Shown piece by piece: positions 35,380 through 47,399 of a DNA stretch of 64,000 nucleotides. Origin of the DNA: Cristatella mucedo. Its lineage: Eukaryota > Bryozoa > Phylactolaemata > Cristatellidae. A program made the translations under genes and the position numbers. The notes under the pieces are model-generated. The model did no database searches and was not told where the DNA came from. It saw only the letters and a program-made list of their open reading frames with translations. The stretch spans positions 1,471,501-1,535,500 of the forward strand of contig WPIO01000048.1 in NCBI GenBank assembly GCA_009760855.2, read 5' to 3'. Within the stretch, counting starts at the first letter, position 1, and every line of letters begins with the position of its first letter.

Positions 35380-38010
35380 AAAGTGAACTACAAAAGCTTG
35401 AAGTCGATCCTTTGTTTGACTGGTAGCCAGTGCAGGTCGGCGGGAAGTGGTGTGATGTGGCAAATGGGACTCTCACGACAGACAAGCCTAGCTGCAGAGT
35501 TTAGCACCAGCTGCGAGCACGTGATTGCACATGCCGGTATGCCAGCGAGCAGTAAGTTACAGAAGTCTAAATGGGTTTAAAAAAATGCATGCACCAACTT
35601 AGATGTGGTGTCCCTATCTAAACAAGCCCTCATTTTAGCAATGCTATGTAGCCGGAAGTATGCACACTTGATTGTGGAGCGGATGTGATCGTCTAACAAA
35701 AGATCCCTTTATAAAATCACACCAATATTTCGTGCAGATTCAACAGGTGTTATGCTTGCAAAGCCGATTTTGAGCGTTAGCCCTTCGAATTTCGGAATCA
35801 TTCTTGGTTTGCCCGTAACTGGTAAGTTAGTTTTACCATCGTTTCATTTACGAAAATTGGCTGCCATCCCTGTACAGATGTTATCAATACATGCAGCAAT
35901 AGAGGTGAGAGAATTCGAGATGCTTGAAGGCTGGGATAGATCAAATAAAAGCTACAGCTAAGTGTCCTCTGCATTGAAGTGAAAGCCTAGATTGTGCTTG
36001 GCTATCACATCAGTAGGAGGCAGAGTATAAACCGTGAAAAGAACCGGACCTGGCTGGAGCCATCGGGTACCCATACTCCAGAGGTACCTCGGATGGTCTT
36101 TGTCTATTCACATTAATATTGTGGAGTCTCACACTGAGATAGGACCAGCACCATTGCAGAGCAGTGCTTTTGATGCCCGGACGAGAAGAGAGGCGTTCAA
36201 GGAGGACTCGGATATCGATAGTATCAAAAGCTACTGAAAGATCGAGCAAAAAAACCACAGATACTCTACCCATGTCTGCATTCCTAAGAAGGTCATTGTA
36301 CACCCAAAACAATGCCAACTCTGTGGAAAGATTAGCTCTAAAACCAGACTGGAACCTACTAGAAGTTTTGAAGTTTCAAAATATGAGTTCAGTTGGTCTG
36401 CCACGACTCGCTCCAGTGTCGTAGATAGGAATAGTAGAATGTAATGTAATGTATCTCCGTCAGTAACTCCACAAAGTCATAAAGACCATGTGGGTGTTAC
36501 GCAGGAGAGTTATAAGAAAGAAAGCTAGAAGAAAGATTGGGCGGTAGTTGCCCAATTTCTCTAGGTGTGTTGTGTCTTTCTTGAGTAGTGGCCTGACCAC
36601 AGCTTTTTTAAAGATGCGCGGACATGACCTGAGGCTAACCACATATTAATTATATTATTTATGCAAAGCAGTAGCAGAATAATGCTAAATTACGAGCAAG
36701 ACAGCGCGAATATGGTCCAAGAGACTTGCCGTCTTCTTTTATTGGGCTACGAACTTCAAGACCAGATCGCTAGTGACTTGCTTGTATGTAGACATTGAGG
36801 TGCTGCCAGGAATCGAGGGGAGAAATTCTCGGAGGATGCTCCCATCGTAGGGATGGACTCTCTGATCTTGTCTATTTTCTGTACAAAGAATCGAGAGAAA
36901 CGATCAGCTAGATCATCACAATGATAGTCAGGTAAGGAGCTAACCTGGGAGTGGATGAAGAGATGGTTAACTAGCGACTTTAGCATTTTTGAATTTTGCA
37001 GCTGTGATTCAACAATGTTTTTAGAGAAGCTAGACATGGCCTTTGTAAGGATTGATTGTTATTACTTACAGTAGACTTCGTATGCCTGCCAATGGACAGT
37101 CAGTCATGATCTTTTGTATGCTTTTTCAAGCTTGAGCTTAGTAGACCTGGCTATTTTAATGTCTCCTGGTAAACCATAGGCCGTCTGGGCGATGGTGCTT
37201 AGTCAGAGGTACAAACTCGTCTAGCGTGTCAGCTAGTGTCAATTTACAGCTATCTACCAAAGATGGCAAATCGGAGGGGGATTGAGGGATTGAGCAGACT
37301 GCTTCGAGGGTACTGCAAATGTCTTGAAGTTAAATTTCGAGCACACGATAACGGCAACTTCACCTCCAGTTTGTATTGATGTAGGGGTGTGAAAAAATGA
37401 GAAACCAGTCAGGATAACATCTGTAATTGTCGGGCAGTTTACAAATTCAGCCAAGTTTTAGTCAATCCAAGTAGGTCAAAACCTATTTTCAGAAATAAGG
37501 TCACTTATTACTAGAGGTTTGTTGCACAACTAGCTAGGACTCTTAAGGCAAACCTTAAGTTGGGCCACCAGAGTTATAACAATCCCGATGACCACTAAGT
37601 TAGAGAGATTCACAGTCACGCATGTGGGAGAGCGTTCTGAGCGGTTTTAGACAATGCTAGGAATACGAAACAGAGCGGTTACTCAGCTCACAGTTCCCGC
37701 CAAATGAGCAGCATCGAAGCTGGCGGCCTCGGCCACCAAAGCGGCTCCGGGTGCTTTTCCTTTGTTAATGTATAATTCACGAATCTTAGCAACAGCAGTA
37801 ACATCTTGAAATGCACATGATCTAGCGCATGATCGAATGCTGATGTGATAATAGCTGTGCACGATCATAACTAACATGCAGGTTACTAGCTGCCGGCGTA
37901 GCTAAGGCCACCGCCTGCGTGGGAGAACCAGCAGCCAGAATTGATAAGCGTTTAGCCATCCACAGGCAAATAGTTTCTTACGCGCTGCATTCCAATGACA
38001 ATCGGACTAA
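35380..38010 (-). pseudogene. LINE A endonuclease-reverse transcriptase, decayed
   Basis: Short open pieces survive at 36010-36318 (LLDLSVAFDTI region), 36460-36642 (VVRPLLKK region), 36756-37037 (linker, DRFSRFFVQKIDKIRES) and 37254-37454 (endonuclease start). Multiple frameshifts, a nested insertion and a deletion exclude function. Confidence 0.82.
36437..36512 (-). mobile_element. LINE B 3' end nested in LINE A
   Basis: The complement reads as the last 75 bp of LINE B (CATGGTCTTTATGACTTTG, then ACGGAGATACATTACATT). It ends in the same (ACATT)n tail as the 52.1 kb copy. It interrupts LINE A within the segment for LLPFLSKT, so it inserted after that LINE A copy. Confidence 0.82.
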
Positions 38011-38149
38011 CTTTAAATAGGTCTTAACTGTCTCTTTTCCATATACGATGTTCTCAAGAACTTATATTTTTGAAAAAATTCTGCAACGAACGATGAAAGC
38101 AGGCCAGTGAGCTCTATATTGGGAGGCGAGAAAGTAAAGTAAAGGTTAT

Positions 38150-38700
38150 ACGGCTTGTGGGTGCAGGAAACTTGAATCAATATCTGCTAACCGGCAACCT
38201 GTTAACCCAACAATCTCGGTCAACCCCGTTCACCTTGCAACCCAAACAGTATTAATTTACTCAACGTCCCCGTACCCAGGAAGTATGAAATGGCTCCTAG
38301 TTTAGAAGAAGTTCATGCAATAGTATCAGTTGGCTCCATTATTCGTGTACTCTAAGAAACATTTTTTTCTCACTGATACTGACAATGAAACAGTTCGCTT
38401 TAAGCTCGGCACAATAAAATTAACACCAATTGGTTCCGTTACCCTTGCAATTCAAACAGCATTAGTTGTCTCGGTGCTCTATGCCAGTCAATCTAATCCA
38501 GTTTTCTCCGTTGTGTCTGCCACCCAACGAGTAATAGTTGCCTCTGAGCTCCCAAAAGCCCAATCGCAACCACCTGCTTTTCCAATATTTCCAGCCCAAA
38601 CGTTGTTTGTGAGCTATGAATATGCCAATACCCAGACAAAACGCAAGTTGGCTCGCGGCCAAATCCAAACGCTTCGACTAGCGGCGTATTTTATCGAGTG
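38150..38700 (+). repeat. Degenerate minisatellite, unit about 72 bp
   Basis: Segments around CCAAACAGTATTAGTTG recur near 38226, 38300, 38370, 38436, 38508 and 38580 at steps of about 70-72 bp, with many substitutions. Since 72 is a multiple of three, a frame of 123 codons (38330-38701, +) stays open and repeats every 24 residues around QTALVV, QRVIVA and QTLFVS. No function can be assigned to that frame. Confidence 0.5.
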
Positions 38701-39295
38701 ACGAATTCTCCGAAGCATCTTAAAATGTACCTCTAACTTTCCTGATTGACAGATACATCTTCTTGGGAAACACGAAACATTAAGCTTTAGCTAGCCTGCA
38801 CGTGGACACATACATGTGAAAGTCGGTGGATTTAAACAGCCTCATTTACAAAGCCACACTAAAGCCTTAGTGGCTTTAACCTCAGCTGGCAGAGTGCGAT
38901 AACGAATAACAAGCTAAATGACACGTGCCACGATCTGCGTCGTAAAGTGCAAGTACCTAATCTAGGTGTGCCTCGTGCAAACGACTAATATGAATAGCGG
39001 CAGCTTTTAGTTTTGCCGAGATGGGCTTGCTTATAATTCTTTTTTAGGCTGATGCATGTTCCATCCGCTTGAGAAATGATGGTATTCTTTTGCATATTTT
39101 TGAGGCTATCAGAAGACTTGAAATGCTTGGTAACGCTTTAAGCAAGAAATTTTAATTTTCGTTTCATTATAAATTAGCAAATCAGAAATACGCATTGTGT
39201 GTAATAAATTGTATGCCGGCCATAGACTAAGGTGACAGAGACATGTATATGTTGGTGACAGCAACATATATCTCGTTTTTTTCTTACGTTTATAG
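38701..39295. other. Intron sequence, nothing recognised
   Basis: No element is seen before the acceptor of TMC exon g. Confidence 0.4.
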
Positions 39296-39426
39296 AATTT
39301 CATGGAGAAGAATTTCAAAATCTCAGAGACGTTCTCCAGTACTACGGAAGTTCGAGTGTATTTTTTGTTCCTTCTCTGTCCATTTCTTGTTCTGTCTCTA
39401 TTCCTAGTGGGATATTGCATGATAGT
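39296..39426 (+). CDS. TMC: TMC exon g (TM8 region)
   Basis: The acceptor is CGTTTATAG|AAT and the donor ATAGT|GTGAGT. It encodes a hydrophilic loop with KISETFSSTTE and a helix YFLFLLCPFLVLSLFLVGY. In TMC proteins this position holds the loop and helix before the CGPF/CGPY motif. It starts in phase 0 and leaves two bases, which join the single base of exon h to give a valine codon. Confidence 0.82.
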
Positions 39427-40379
39427 GTGAGTATATCGCTGGTTGTACTGGCTGCACTCCCTGCAGCGACATACTCAGAGTCTGTTGCAACCTCTGTCCT
39501 TTTCATAATCGCTTTATGATGCAAACTCCGTGCTTCTTAGCTTGACTGATAAACTCAAAGCGTGAACGAGCTTCTCAAAATCTCTCTATAGTTGGGTCGG
39601 GATCAATATTATGCAAACTAAGTTCAGCAGGTCTAAATACAGTCTTTATAAAGACGGCGGACGTTACAGCTGAGCTTCTCATTGGATAAAATGTGAGACT
39701 GTAGCATATTAAAGAAAAAACTTATACAATACACGTATAGAAATTTGTCTTTTTAAGATAAGCTGGGAATATTAATAAATTAAGGATCTTGACCGGCAGC
39801 TTGGGTAAGTGACGCATAGAAATATGGAAAGCCTAACCACGATAGTAATAATAAGCACAGTGATTATCAATGTAATGACAAGGGTATAGTTTCATAAGAT
39901 ATCTCGAGCTCATCCTTTTTTATTTACTTGTGCTGAAAAGGAAGAATGTCAAGTGATTAGCAACAACATAAACACTTTTTCACGCATAAACAGGCAAAAC
40001 AGTATCCACACGCACATTGTAAATTTTGTAATAATAAGAATAAAACTATCGAACTCATCAAGCGAGCAAAATCAACTTTTATGCACTCAACACATGTTAA
40101 ACTTGAAGCATTTGCAAGTATGGCGTGATTAGTATTAGAATATGCAGGCTCGAGAAGGAAAATGCACTCTGACGTTTAGCAGGCCATGAGAAAATGGCAG
40201 ATTTGTGTAGGTGGGTGTGCTGCCTAGCTAGTCCTCAAGTATCATTCCCACTCCAGTCATAATTCCAATTTCTATCCCCTGTCTCCTATCGCTTACTTTC
40301 AAGTCACCTTCTCGCACAACCCCCATCTCGTTTACCATTCCTGCTCAGTAGTACTTACAGAGTAAAGCTGAGTCCACTA
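39427..40379. other. Intron sequence, nothing recognised
   Basis: AT-rich intron sequence after TMC exon g with no recognised element. Confidence 0.4.
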
Positions 40380-40990
40380 GCGATGCAACTTAAAAGAACT
40401 GATCCAGAGAAATTTCAGAAATACACGTGATACACGTATTCGTTATCTGCACCTACACTCAGACGGCAGCCTCCATACCTTCACTGATGCAGTGAACTCG
40501 ACATTCAGGACTGCCCTTGACGAGGAAGCTCCTGTAAATTCTGTCTGTCTACCGAGTAGTTGAGATTCATTCCGATTTAGCAAGCAATTTCAAATGATTT
40601 TTAAGCATTTGCTTGAACGCCACAGAAGTCTGGGTCTGAAAAAGATCTATTCAATGTCAAAGACTTCCTCCATGCCTACGACTGGAATTTAAGAAAAGCC
40701 GAGGCTTCTTGCTTCACTCAAAAACTGGAGTCCTGCCAGTCACACCATAAACTATTTTACAAGATGGCGAGCAATCTCCTTGCCAATTCTGATAGATCTC
40801 ATCTCCCAAGTATTGACGACTCGGCCAACAAGTTTTCCGCCCTCTTCACTGAAAAATTGCACACAACTATGCTTCGATAAAGCTTTCTCCGACTAAAGCA
40901 TTGTTGAGTCGCAACCTATGAGCTTTCCTTAGAGATTTTCAGAGGTTTGTGCGTACGAAGTGGTTACCTTAACAATGTCTAATTAAAGTG
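40380..40990 (+). mobile_element. LINE fragment, endonuclease-RT linker (family B type)
   Basis: Translation in shifting frames gives TLDEEAP-like (TALDEEAPVNSVCLP), then YDWNLRKAEASCFTQKLE and SANKFSALFTEKLH. These are the segments that link endonuclease to RT in CR1/L2-type LINEs. They differ from the LINE A linker, so family B or a relative is likely; there is no overlap with the 51 kb copy to prove it. Confidence 0.65.
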
Positions 40991-41044
40991 CTCGTCTCCT
41001 GAAGACCACTCTTTGTTCCTCAGTGCAGATAAACTTAGTTCAGC

Positions 41045-41805
41045 TTCGCATATAGTTAGATGCAGCATTCACAGTTTCAGCACATATAAGAACACAAATT
41101 ATTAATCACGAGGACCCAGTAAATTCTCTAATAAATCGATGCGCTTTTAGCTTCTTTTAAACTTTTTCAATTCAGTCATGGCGTCAGTCGGGGGAGTGAG
41201 TTCCGGGCTTTTGGAGCATATACACTGCAGGTTCGGTCTTCAAGGGATTTGAGGTTTGCACGACAAACAACTTATCAATTTGATTCAGAAAAGCGGGTCG
41301 TAATACGAATAACCTTGTGGGAAAGTAGTTATGGTGACAGGATCTAAAGACTGATGCTCTGATTGAATTGGAGCCAGTGCAGGACAGCGATTAGTGTTGT
41401 GATGGCTGGGATGTAGCACCTACGACACTCGTGACAGAGAAGCGTATCTTCAGCTTTCTGCATCAACTATAGGTGCCTGATTGCGTAGACCGGTCGACAA
41501 GGGAGCAGTGAGCTACGTAGTTGAGATGGGATGTGAATAAAGTATGGATCAATTGGATGTAGCATCTCTTTCTAAGCAAGCCCTAATTTTCACAATGTTT
41601 GCGACTGAAAATAAGTAGACTTAAAGTTAGAGCTGATGTGGTTATCCAGTGCAAAATGACTTTGGAACAGAACACGTAGATTTTATGCAGATGCAACAAG
41701 AGATATGCTTGCTAAATAGACGCTTTGAGCACTAAGCTCAAATATGTGAATGAAACTTGGTTAGCTCATGACCAGTAAGTTGATTTCATCGTCATTTGAC
41801 TAGCT
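41045..41805 (-). mobile_element. LINE A copy, old, 5'-truncated
   Basis: It matches the LINE A 3' UTR and RT C-terminal region on the minus strand up to the complement of the LLVMGKP segment near 41770. Substitutions and indels are heavy; the stem-loop and tail are not recognisable. Confidence 0.75.
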
Positions 41806-42579
41806 ATCGAACCTACATCTTATTCTCTCTAGCTGTATTTGATAGCAGTTTGTTAATCATATTTTTTCCACCTGTAAATCTCATTTGGTTTTAATGTAGA
41901 ATATCTATCGAATTATGAGACATTTTAATAGGTCATGTGCACATGAATTTACAGTAAAACAATCAAAACTTCACTTCGTGTACTGTTCCTTCTGACTATA
42001 CGTTAACTAAGAGGCGAAAATTTCTCAGTTTTCTTATAATAAATGAATTAATTCTAGATTTTCAACAAGATTGACGAGCACCAATATCGTAGGATGAAAT
42101 GGCAATTTTTTATACTTCTGACGCTTGAAGAGTAAAAAATTGTTAGTTACCACCGGGGACAAAATTGTGTTTTCATAGTGCAATGTAATGCTTTCATCTA
42201 TTCAACGTAATATTAAAAGCAATTATTTGGCGATTGAGCTCGAAAGATATGCACGGAGGAAGCACGCTTGTCGCTCACCAGCACACGTGTGGGCATTGGA
42301 TGCAGCTTCTACCACTCCTCTTCGCCACACTCAACGTGACAGTCCAAGCTATGTATCCCTGGCCTGGCAAAGACCTTTTAAAGTCGCCTGCCTTCTTACG
42401 GCACAGTGGCTTCACGCTTTAGGTCAATACTAGCAACAATATCAGATCGCTGCATGCTTTTCGTACCTAAGAAGCAGATGCCGGCAAGCGAAGTAGAGCC
42501 GGGCCAAGCAGCTCCGGCGTCGGCCCGTTGTCGCACTGCTCTGGCCGCTTAGTTACCTAAGAAACCGCAATTGTTACTT
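41806..42579. other. Intron sequence, nothing recognised
   Basis: No exon or element is seen. A short GC-rich patch occurs around 42475-42550. Confidence 0.4.
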
Positions 42580-43370
42580 GCCGTGGAACGAAGGTGAAAT
42601 TCGGAAGACTTTCGGTGGAGCTGATGTATGCATTTATGGACGTAATTTTGAAAGAGAATACCCAGATTCGTGCAGATGCTAGTGGAGAAGGACCTGCCAA
42701 ACCAATTTGGAGTGACAGGTTTTCCAATTTCTTAATCACACTAGGTCTTTACCACATTCAGCTCTTCAGTTTTTCGCCGTTAGATTTAAGAAAATTTGCT
42801 ATTATGAAAGTAAATATATCAGTAATACCTGCTGCACGGAATGCAAGATAGTTTGATATAATAATAGGCAGGATAATATCAAAGCACAACTGCAGCTGTG
42901 TATCATCAGTCTAAAATGACAAATTAGATAGTGATTATTTGTTGCATCAAATAGAGTAATAATATAAACTTTGAAAAAAGTGAATCCAAAATGAATGCCG
43001 CATGCAAGCCATACATAAAAGGCTTACGTAAACATTTACTCATTGAATTGCTCCACTGAGATAGAAGCAAAAAAATTGGAGAACAGAGCTTGTGATGCAA
43101 GTAAGACTAAGCAATTTCCTAGACGAATTTTGTGGAGAATAACATAAAAGGCTTCAGCGAGAAAATGCTACACTAGAACAGAGATTGTATTTAATTCACG
43201 ATTCTTGATATCATTATCAATTTGCAGCAATGCTGCCTTGGTGAAGTTATTTGCTCTAAAACAATATTATAAGTTTTTAGTAGGCTTGAATGCTGATATG
43301 AGCAAACAATGATCTGCAGCATCAGCTCCACTGCATTTGAAAAATTTTCGATGAAGAGACTGCCGATAAT
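42580..43370 (-). mobile_element. LINE RT fragment, very old
   Basis: The minus-strand frame at 42557-42739 begins with MIKKLENLSLQIG, clearly like the QKLERLTLKIG segment of LINE A. Further along, short matches to the complement of the YADD, AFDTI and NHSTESALL regions continue to about 43370. It is too decayed to place in a family with certainty. Confidence 0.6.
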
Positions 43371-43375
43371 TAGCT

Positions 43376-43715
43376 GAGTTTTTTACGTTTAAACCATCGG
43401 AATCTGCTGCAGTGACTGTCAAATTGAATGCCATCGTTGCCGATATCCGATCCTGGATGCCGGCAAATTTCCTTAAAGTAAGAGACGATTAAACGGAACG
43501 GCTGCTTATAGAACATCCCTAGCCTGTAGCGGGACTGTGTGCTCTTCTAATAAGTGCCGCTGTAGTGGGACCACCACCACGTGCTCGGAATTTAGGTGTT
43601 GTCGTCGACATTTGTCTAAATTTCAAAATCTATGTTAAAAAGTGGTTCTACAGCTAGCCATTACGTTAAAAACCAATCTAAAATTAGGAATTTAATTAAC
43701 AGTGCTAGCCACCGT
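43376..43715 (+). mobile_element. LINE B RT fragment
   Basis: It follows the 51 kb LINE B copy from the FKPSESAAA segment (TTTAAACCATCGGAATCTGC) to the SKIRSCL segment, with several frameshifts. Confidence 0.78.
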
Positions 43716-43814
43716 TTTTTGCTAATCTTTCCAATCTTTCAAACCACGTCATCAATTCGGAGCTGTAAGCTGGTTATAAAGCTGAGAACTAAACTATGCT
43801 TCCTCTGCTGCTCA

Positions 43815-43905
43815 TATAAAGTGCCTAGAAAGAGATTAAGTCACCTAATGGCGCTAAACAAATGTATTTTAATTTTTATTATTTATTATTGTATTACCCT
43901 CTAAG
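43815..43905 (+). mobile_element. LINE A-type 3' tail
   Basis: AAAGTGCCTAGAAAGAGATT, then TGGCGCTAAACAAATG and a TTATT-rich run: the LINE A stem-loop and tail on the plus strand, about 100 bp after a LINE B fragment. It may be a separate truncated insertion. Confidence 0.65.
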
Positions 43906-44159
43906 ATTTGCGTGTCTATGCAGCAGCTTTTGAAAACCACAAACTTTAGTATATGCCATAAAATTCAAGCTAGATACCTAGGACTCCAGTTTAAACAGGG
44001 AAGCCTCCATTCGTGAACTTAGTTTCATTTTTACCTACTTATACAGCTTTCCGAGTATTCTGCCTAAGATTCAATAGATGCTCACATTTCTTGCTGCTTT
44101 ATTTTGTCTCGCGCTTCGGCTGATACGATGCTTTTTACTCAAGCATGTGATTCTTTCAG

Positions 44160-44300
44160 TGTAGAAACATCGGAAGGTTGTGGTCCGTATCGAGATAATT
44201 CCACCATGATAGCTGCAATACCAAATGCTCTTCCAGGCAAAGAGATTATTAAAGACATCTTCAGTACGAATGTGTTTGCTCCAGTCATTCCATTCCTAAT
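44160..44300 (+). CDS. TMC: TMC exon h (CGPY motif)
   Basis: The acceptor is ATTCTTTCAG|TGT and the donor TAAT|GTGAGT. It encodes EGCGPYRD, an amphipathic loop and NVFAPVIPFL, the start of the last helix. C-G-P-[FY]-R is a conserved extracellular TMC motif, and the following N-x-x-x-x-x-I-P stretch is also typical. It leaves two bases (AT). Confidence 0.88.
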
Positions 44301-44820
44301 GTGAGTATATTCAAGAATGCCAAGAAATTAAAAAACAATGTATATGAGTGTTATATTTAGCTCTCTTTTAGTCTATGTTAGCAATTTGGTCAAAATGTCG
44401 TGTAGAAGACCGGACCGGATGTTAAATAACGTCTCTAAAGTCTATCGTAATCTTTCAAGCACTTTAGAAAGCGATAAACTCCCTCGCGGGATTCTCTAAA
44501 CATTTGAATCTACCACCTATCCAGTGAGAAAATCTTCTTTAACAGCATTCTTTAAGTTATGCATTATTATTAGCATTGCTGCAGCAATTCAGAGAGGCAG
44601 AAAAACTGTCATTGCAGCAATAATTCAGACAGGCGGGGAGATTTAACAATGGTGAACTTGGCACCACTTCGCAGATTTGAAAACTGCATCTCAGAGCTTC
44701 ATGTTATCACCCTAAAACTGTGCTGAAAAATGCACCTGTGTACGGAAGCTACACTCCTTGTTGAAAAGCAAGCGATGCAATTGCGTCTTTGGTTACTATG
44801 TTAATGGTTATAATATTAAA
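44301..44820. other. Intron sequence, nothing recognised
   Basis: Intron sequence after TMC exon h, with a small internal repeat of a GCAGCAATTCAGA-like word near 44580 and 44613. Confidence 0.4.
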
Positions 44821-44829
44821 GGTAATAAC

Positions 44830-45331
44830 GCGTTGGATATAACCCCCTGAGGGAACTCAATCTCTTTCTAGGCGATTCAGATTTGCTGCAAAGGAAGCAT
44901 GATCGAATGGTTTGTGGTAGCATGCTCAATAAACAACAAGAACAGCATGGTTAGGGATGACATGCACATGGTCAGCATGCAAATGTGGTTAGTGGCAGCA
45001 TGCACAGTGTCAGCACGCATAAGTGCATAAAGGACGACTCACAGGAACCCCCTAAATGCTGTCATAAACAGGTACGTTTTTAATTTCTTGTTATATGTGG
45101 TCGAGTCAGGGCATGTTGTGATGCAAGTCGGTATAGAGTTCCAGGCTTGGGATCATACGAACTAAATGCAGGGTCTCCAGAGTATTTTAGGTTTTTATGA
45201 GGTATACGTAAACAGTAAGTTTCCGAAAAGTGGGTGGTAAGATCTTTGGCCTAGTGGGGGAGTAGATCTGATAGGTAGGATTGAGACAAATAATGAAAGA
45301 ACCTAAAATTGAGCGACAAAACTTTGAAGTC
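44830..45331 (-). mobile_element. LINE A copy with target-site duplication
   Basis: This is a 5'-truncated copy from the stem-loop (CCCTGAGGGAACTCAATCTC) to the DFKVLSL segment. The 9-bp sequence GGTAATAAC occurs at 44821-44829 and again at 45332-45340, which fixes the insertion limits. The triplet tail is absent apart from the duplication itself. Confidence 0.88.
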
Positions 45332-45340
45332 GGTAATAAC

Positions 45341-46988
45341 TCCTAAAAGTGACTGCTGCTTGCTTGCATGATTGCCGTCGTAGTGATAGCAGAGAGGTGC
45401 AAATGATTTCGGCATTCGCAGCAGCTGGTGTCTGGCTATTCCTGCAAGAAGCGTAAGACAATGGAGAGCAAGGCTCAATGGTGGTGAGAGGACCACAGCC
45501 AGAGTTCGTTCTCCAGAACTGGATCACAGGTTTAGCTTTGAATGTGACTTTAAAGGCTGCATGTGCGGATGATTAGACGCCCCCCCCGCATCTGCTCTCG
45601 TTCTCCAAGCATTTGAGCTATTTATCCAAACTGTGCGATGGAGACGTCATTGCCTTCTTTTCGCCTTCTTGTAGAGAAATTCCACTCTTTTCTTTTGTAA
45701 CTCCCAAAGCATTATGCTTAAACAATTTTGGCTTGGTGACGGTTTCGGTAGATTATCGCACATTTATTTTCGAGACACCTAGTAGTGCGAAGATTGAAGA
45801 TGGCAGCCAGCTGATTACACAGGTTCTTCTTAACTGCAGCCTCACTTCAGACTGTTTTCAGTCGTTCTACAATTTAAAGTTAAGCCACCGGTTAAATTAT
45901 GTGCTGTTGCAAACTTAAATTGGTGGCCTCTATATTCGGACAAAGATACAACCCAGAACCGCTCTCGTCGCAATACTATTCCCTGTAGAAGCATGATAAA
46001 TGCCGATAAAACCCTGGACCTCGCATCGTGCGAGTGAATTTTAGGAGCATCACAAATGCACGCAGGTATGCCAACGTTAGCTGCACACAGCAGCAATGAA
46101 GAGCGACAATAACTTAGTAGTTTCCTATCCATAGCTTAGAGCAGCAAATACTACAGCAACGAGCCGGTGCTATAGACTTCTTAAGCCAGCCACAGTGGAC
46201 AACTCTTGTACTGATCGTATGCTAGGAGTGTGGCTCAGCTCAGGTGAGCTGTCTAGTCACTAACTGATTGCCTACTAGATGGCTTCAACTTGTATGCTGC
46301 CTTCGCCGTAGATTGTCGAGTAATAGGCTCATAAATATTGTACTTCAGGGACCACAAATAAATTATATCAGTCATAATCTGGGTAATGGATCAGGTTACC
46401 ATTTCGTTGCCGTCGACTCCCTAACTGATTTGAGTGACCTGGTGACCTGTGGAGAAATGTTGCTGTATATATGCAAACTTAACGGCTTCTAATTTTAAAT
46501 AAGTGTAGTAAAATGTATATATGCCTGGCTTTTGGACAAGTATGCTAAATATTACTTAATTTACCGTCGGTGGATGAAACCATTACCTCATTTGACTTCA
46601 TTTTTCCGCTCAGCTGGTCCAAGACTCAGTTCCTCAGAGCCACCGGGATATTATTAAGATCAGTTCCTAAATTTGTGTTCATGTACATTGCATTTGTAGT
46701 GTTCTGGGGACCTGCGGCGATGAAAATACCTTTTTTACTAATTAAAATCCAGCCAAGCTTAATGAAATGCGATGTCACTCAGTGCGTTACTCCGAAATAC
46801 TCCCAGAAAATAAGTGTATGTTGGGCTGGAAAGTTTTTTATTGCTCACTCAAAGCCAAAGTGCCTTCCAGTGCGCATTCAGTGGCCTACAGACTTCATCT
46901 CAAACAACAGAGATAAAATGAGATGCTTAGTGAAGGCAGGAAGTCAGCTGACGTAGTTAGTAGCATGGCAGTACCTGCTCAGGACGGC
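45341..46988. other. Intron sequence, no supported exon
   Basis: Several frames of about 100 codons occur (45613-45918 and 46570-46956 on +). The second holds a hydrophobic stretch (FVFMYIAFVVFW) but does not resemble the TMC region expected after exon h. Confidence 0.35.
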
Positions 46989-47132
46989 TGGAAACAATGG
47001 ACGAAATACTGGAAATAATGGACGAAATAATGGAAACAATGGACGAAATACTGGAAATAATGGACGAAATAATGGAAACAATGGACGAAATACTGGAAAT
47101 AATGGACGAAATAATGGAAACAATGGACGAAA
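46989..47132 (+). repeat. Minisatellite, 42-bp unit
   Basis: Just over three nearly identical copies of a 42-bp unit, each itself two variants of a 21-bp word (ATGGACGAAATACTGGAAATA and ATGGACGAAATAATGGAAACA). The + strand frame 46997-47278 is open and reads MDEILEI-MDEIMET repeats, a strongly acidic helical pattern, before a non-repetitive end. Confidence 0.92.
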
Positions 47133-47399
47133 GTCATCATCAGCCGGGTAGCGGTTTCTGTTGCGCTAGAACTGTAGAAGTCGAGTTCCACAATCTAGGA
47201 CTTTCAGAGCAAAGGCTTCTATCGCCACAGCGGTCTCTGCATAAGGGAGGAGCTAAACAGCCTATTTATTGTCCATAGACGACATGGCGGCATGCTGAGG
47301 CTGAAATCGTGCAGCAGTTCAGCTAGGAACACCAAAGCCAACTCGTGGCAGGCCTCGTGGGTCAACATGAGATGTTTACTTTACATCTTTTGATCAACC

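Larger units (their letters stand above)
34905..38131 (-). mobile_element. LINE A, full-length decayed copy with nested LINE B
   Basis: It runs from a stem-loop near 34915-34960 to the common 5' end GGAGGCGAGA at 38122-38131. A LINE B 3' fragment sits inside it at 36437-36512. Part of the endonuclease is deleted: near 37290 the sequence jumps from the linker side straight to the start of the SKQS segment. It lies antisense in the TMC intron 34034-39295. Confidence 0.88.

Noticed and set aside
46570-46956. A further TMC exon with the FVFMYIAFVVFW helix
   Set aside because: The sequence does not continue the helix begun in the 44160-44300 exon, and the segment at 59242 fits TM10 and the tail much better.
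46989-47132. A CRISPR array
   Set aside because: The units are directly abutting tandem copies without unique spacers, and the genome is eukaryotic.
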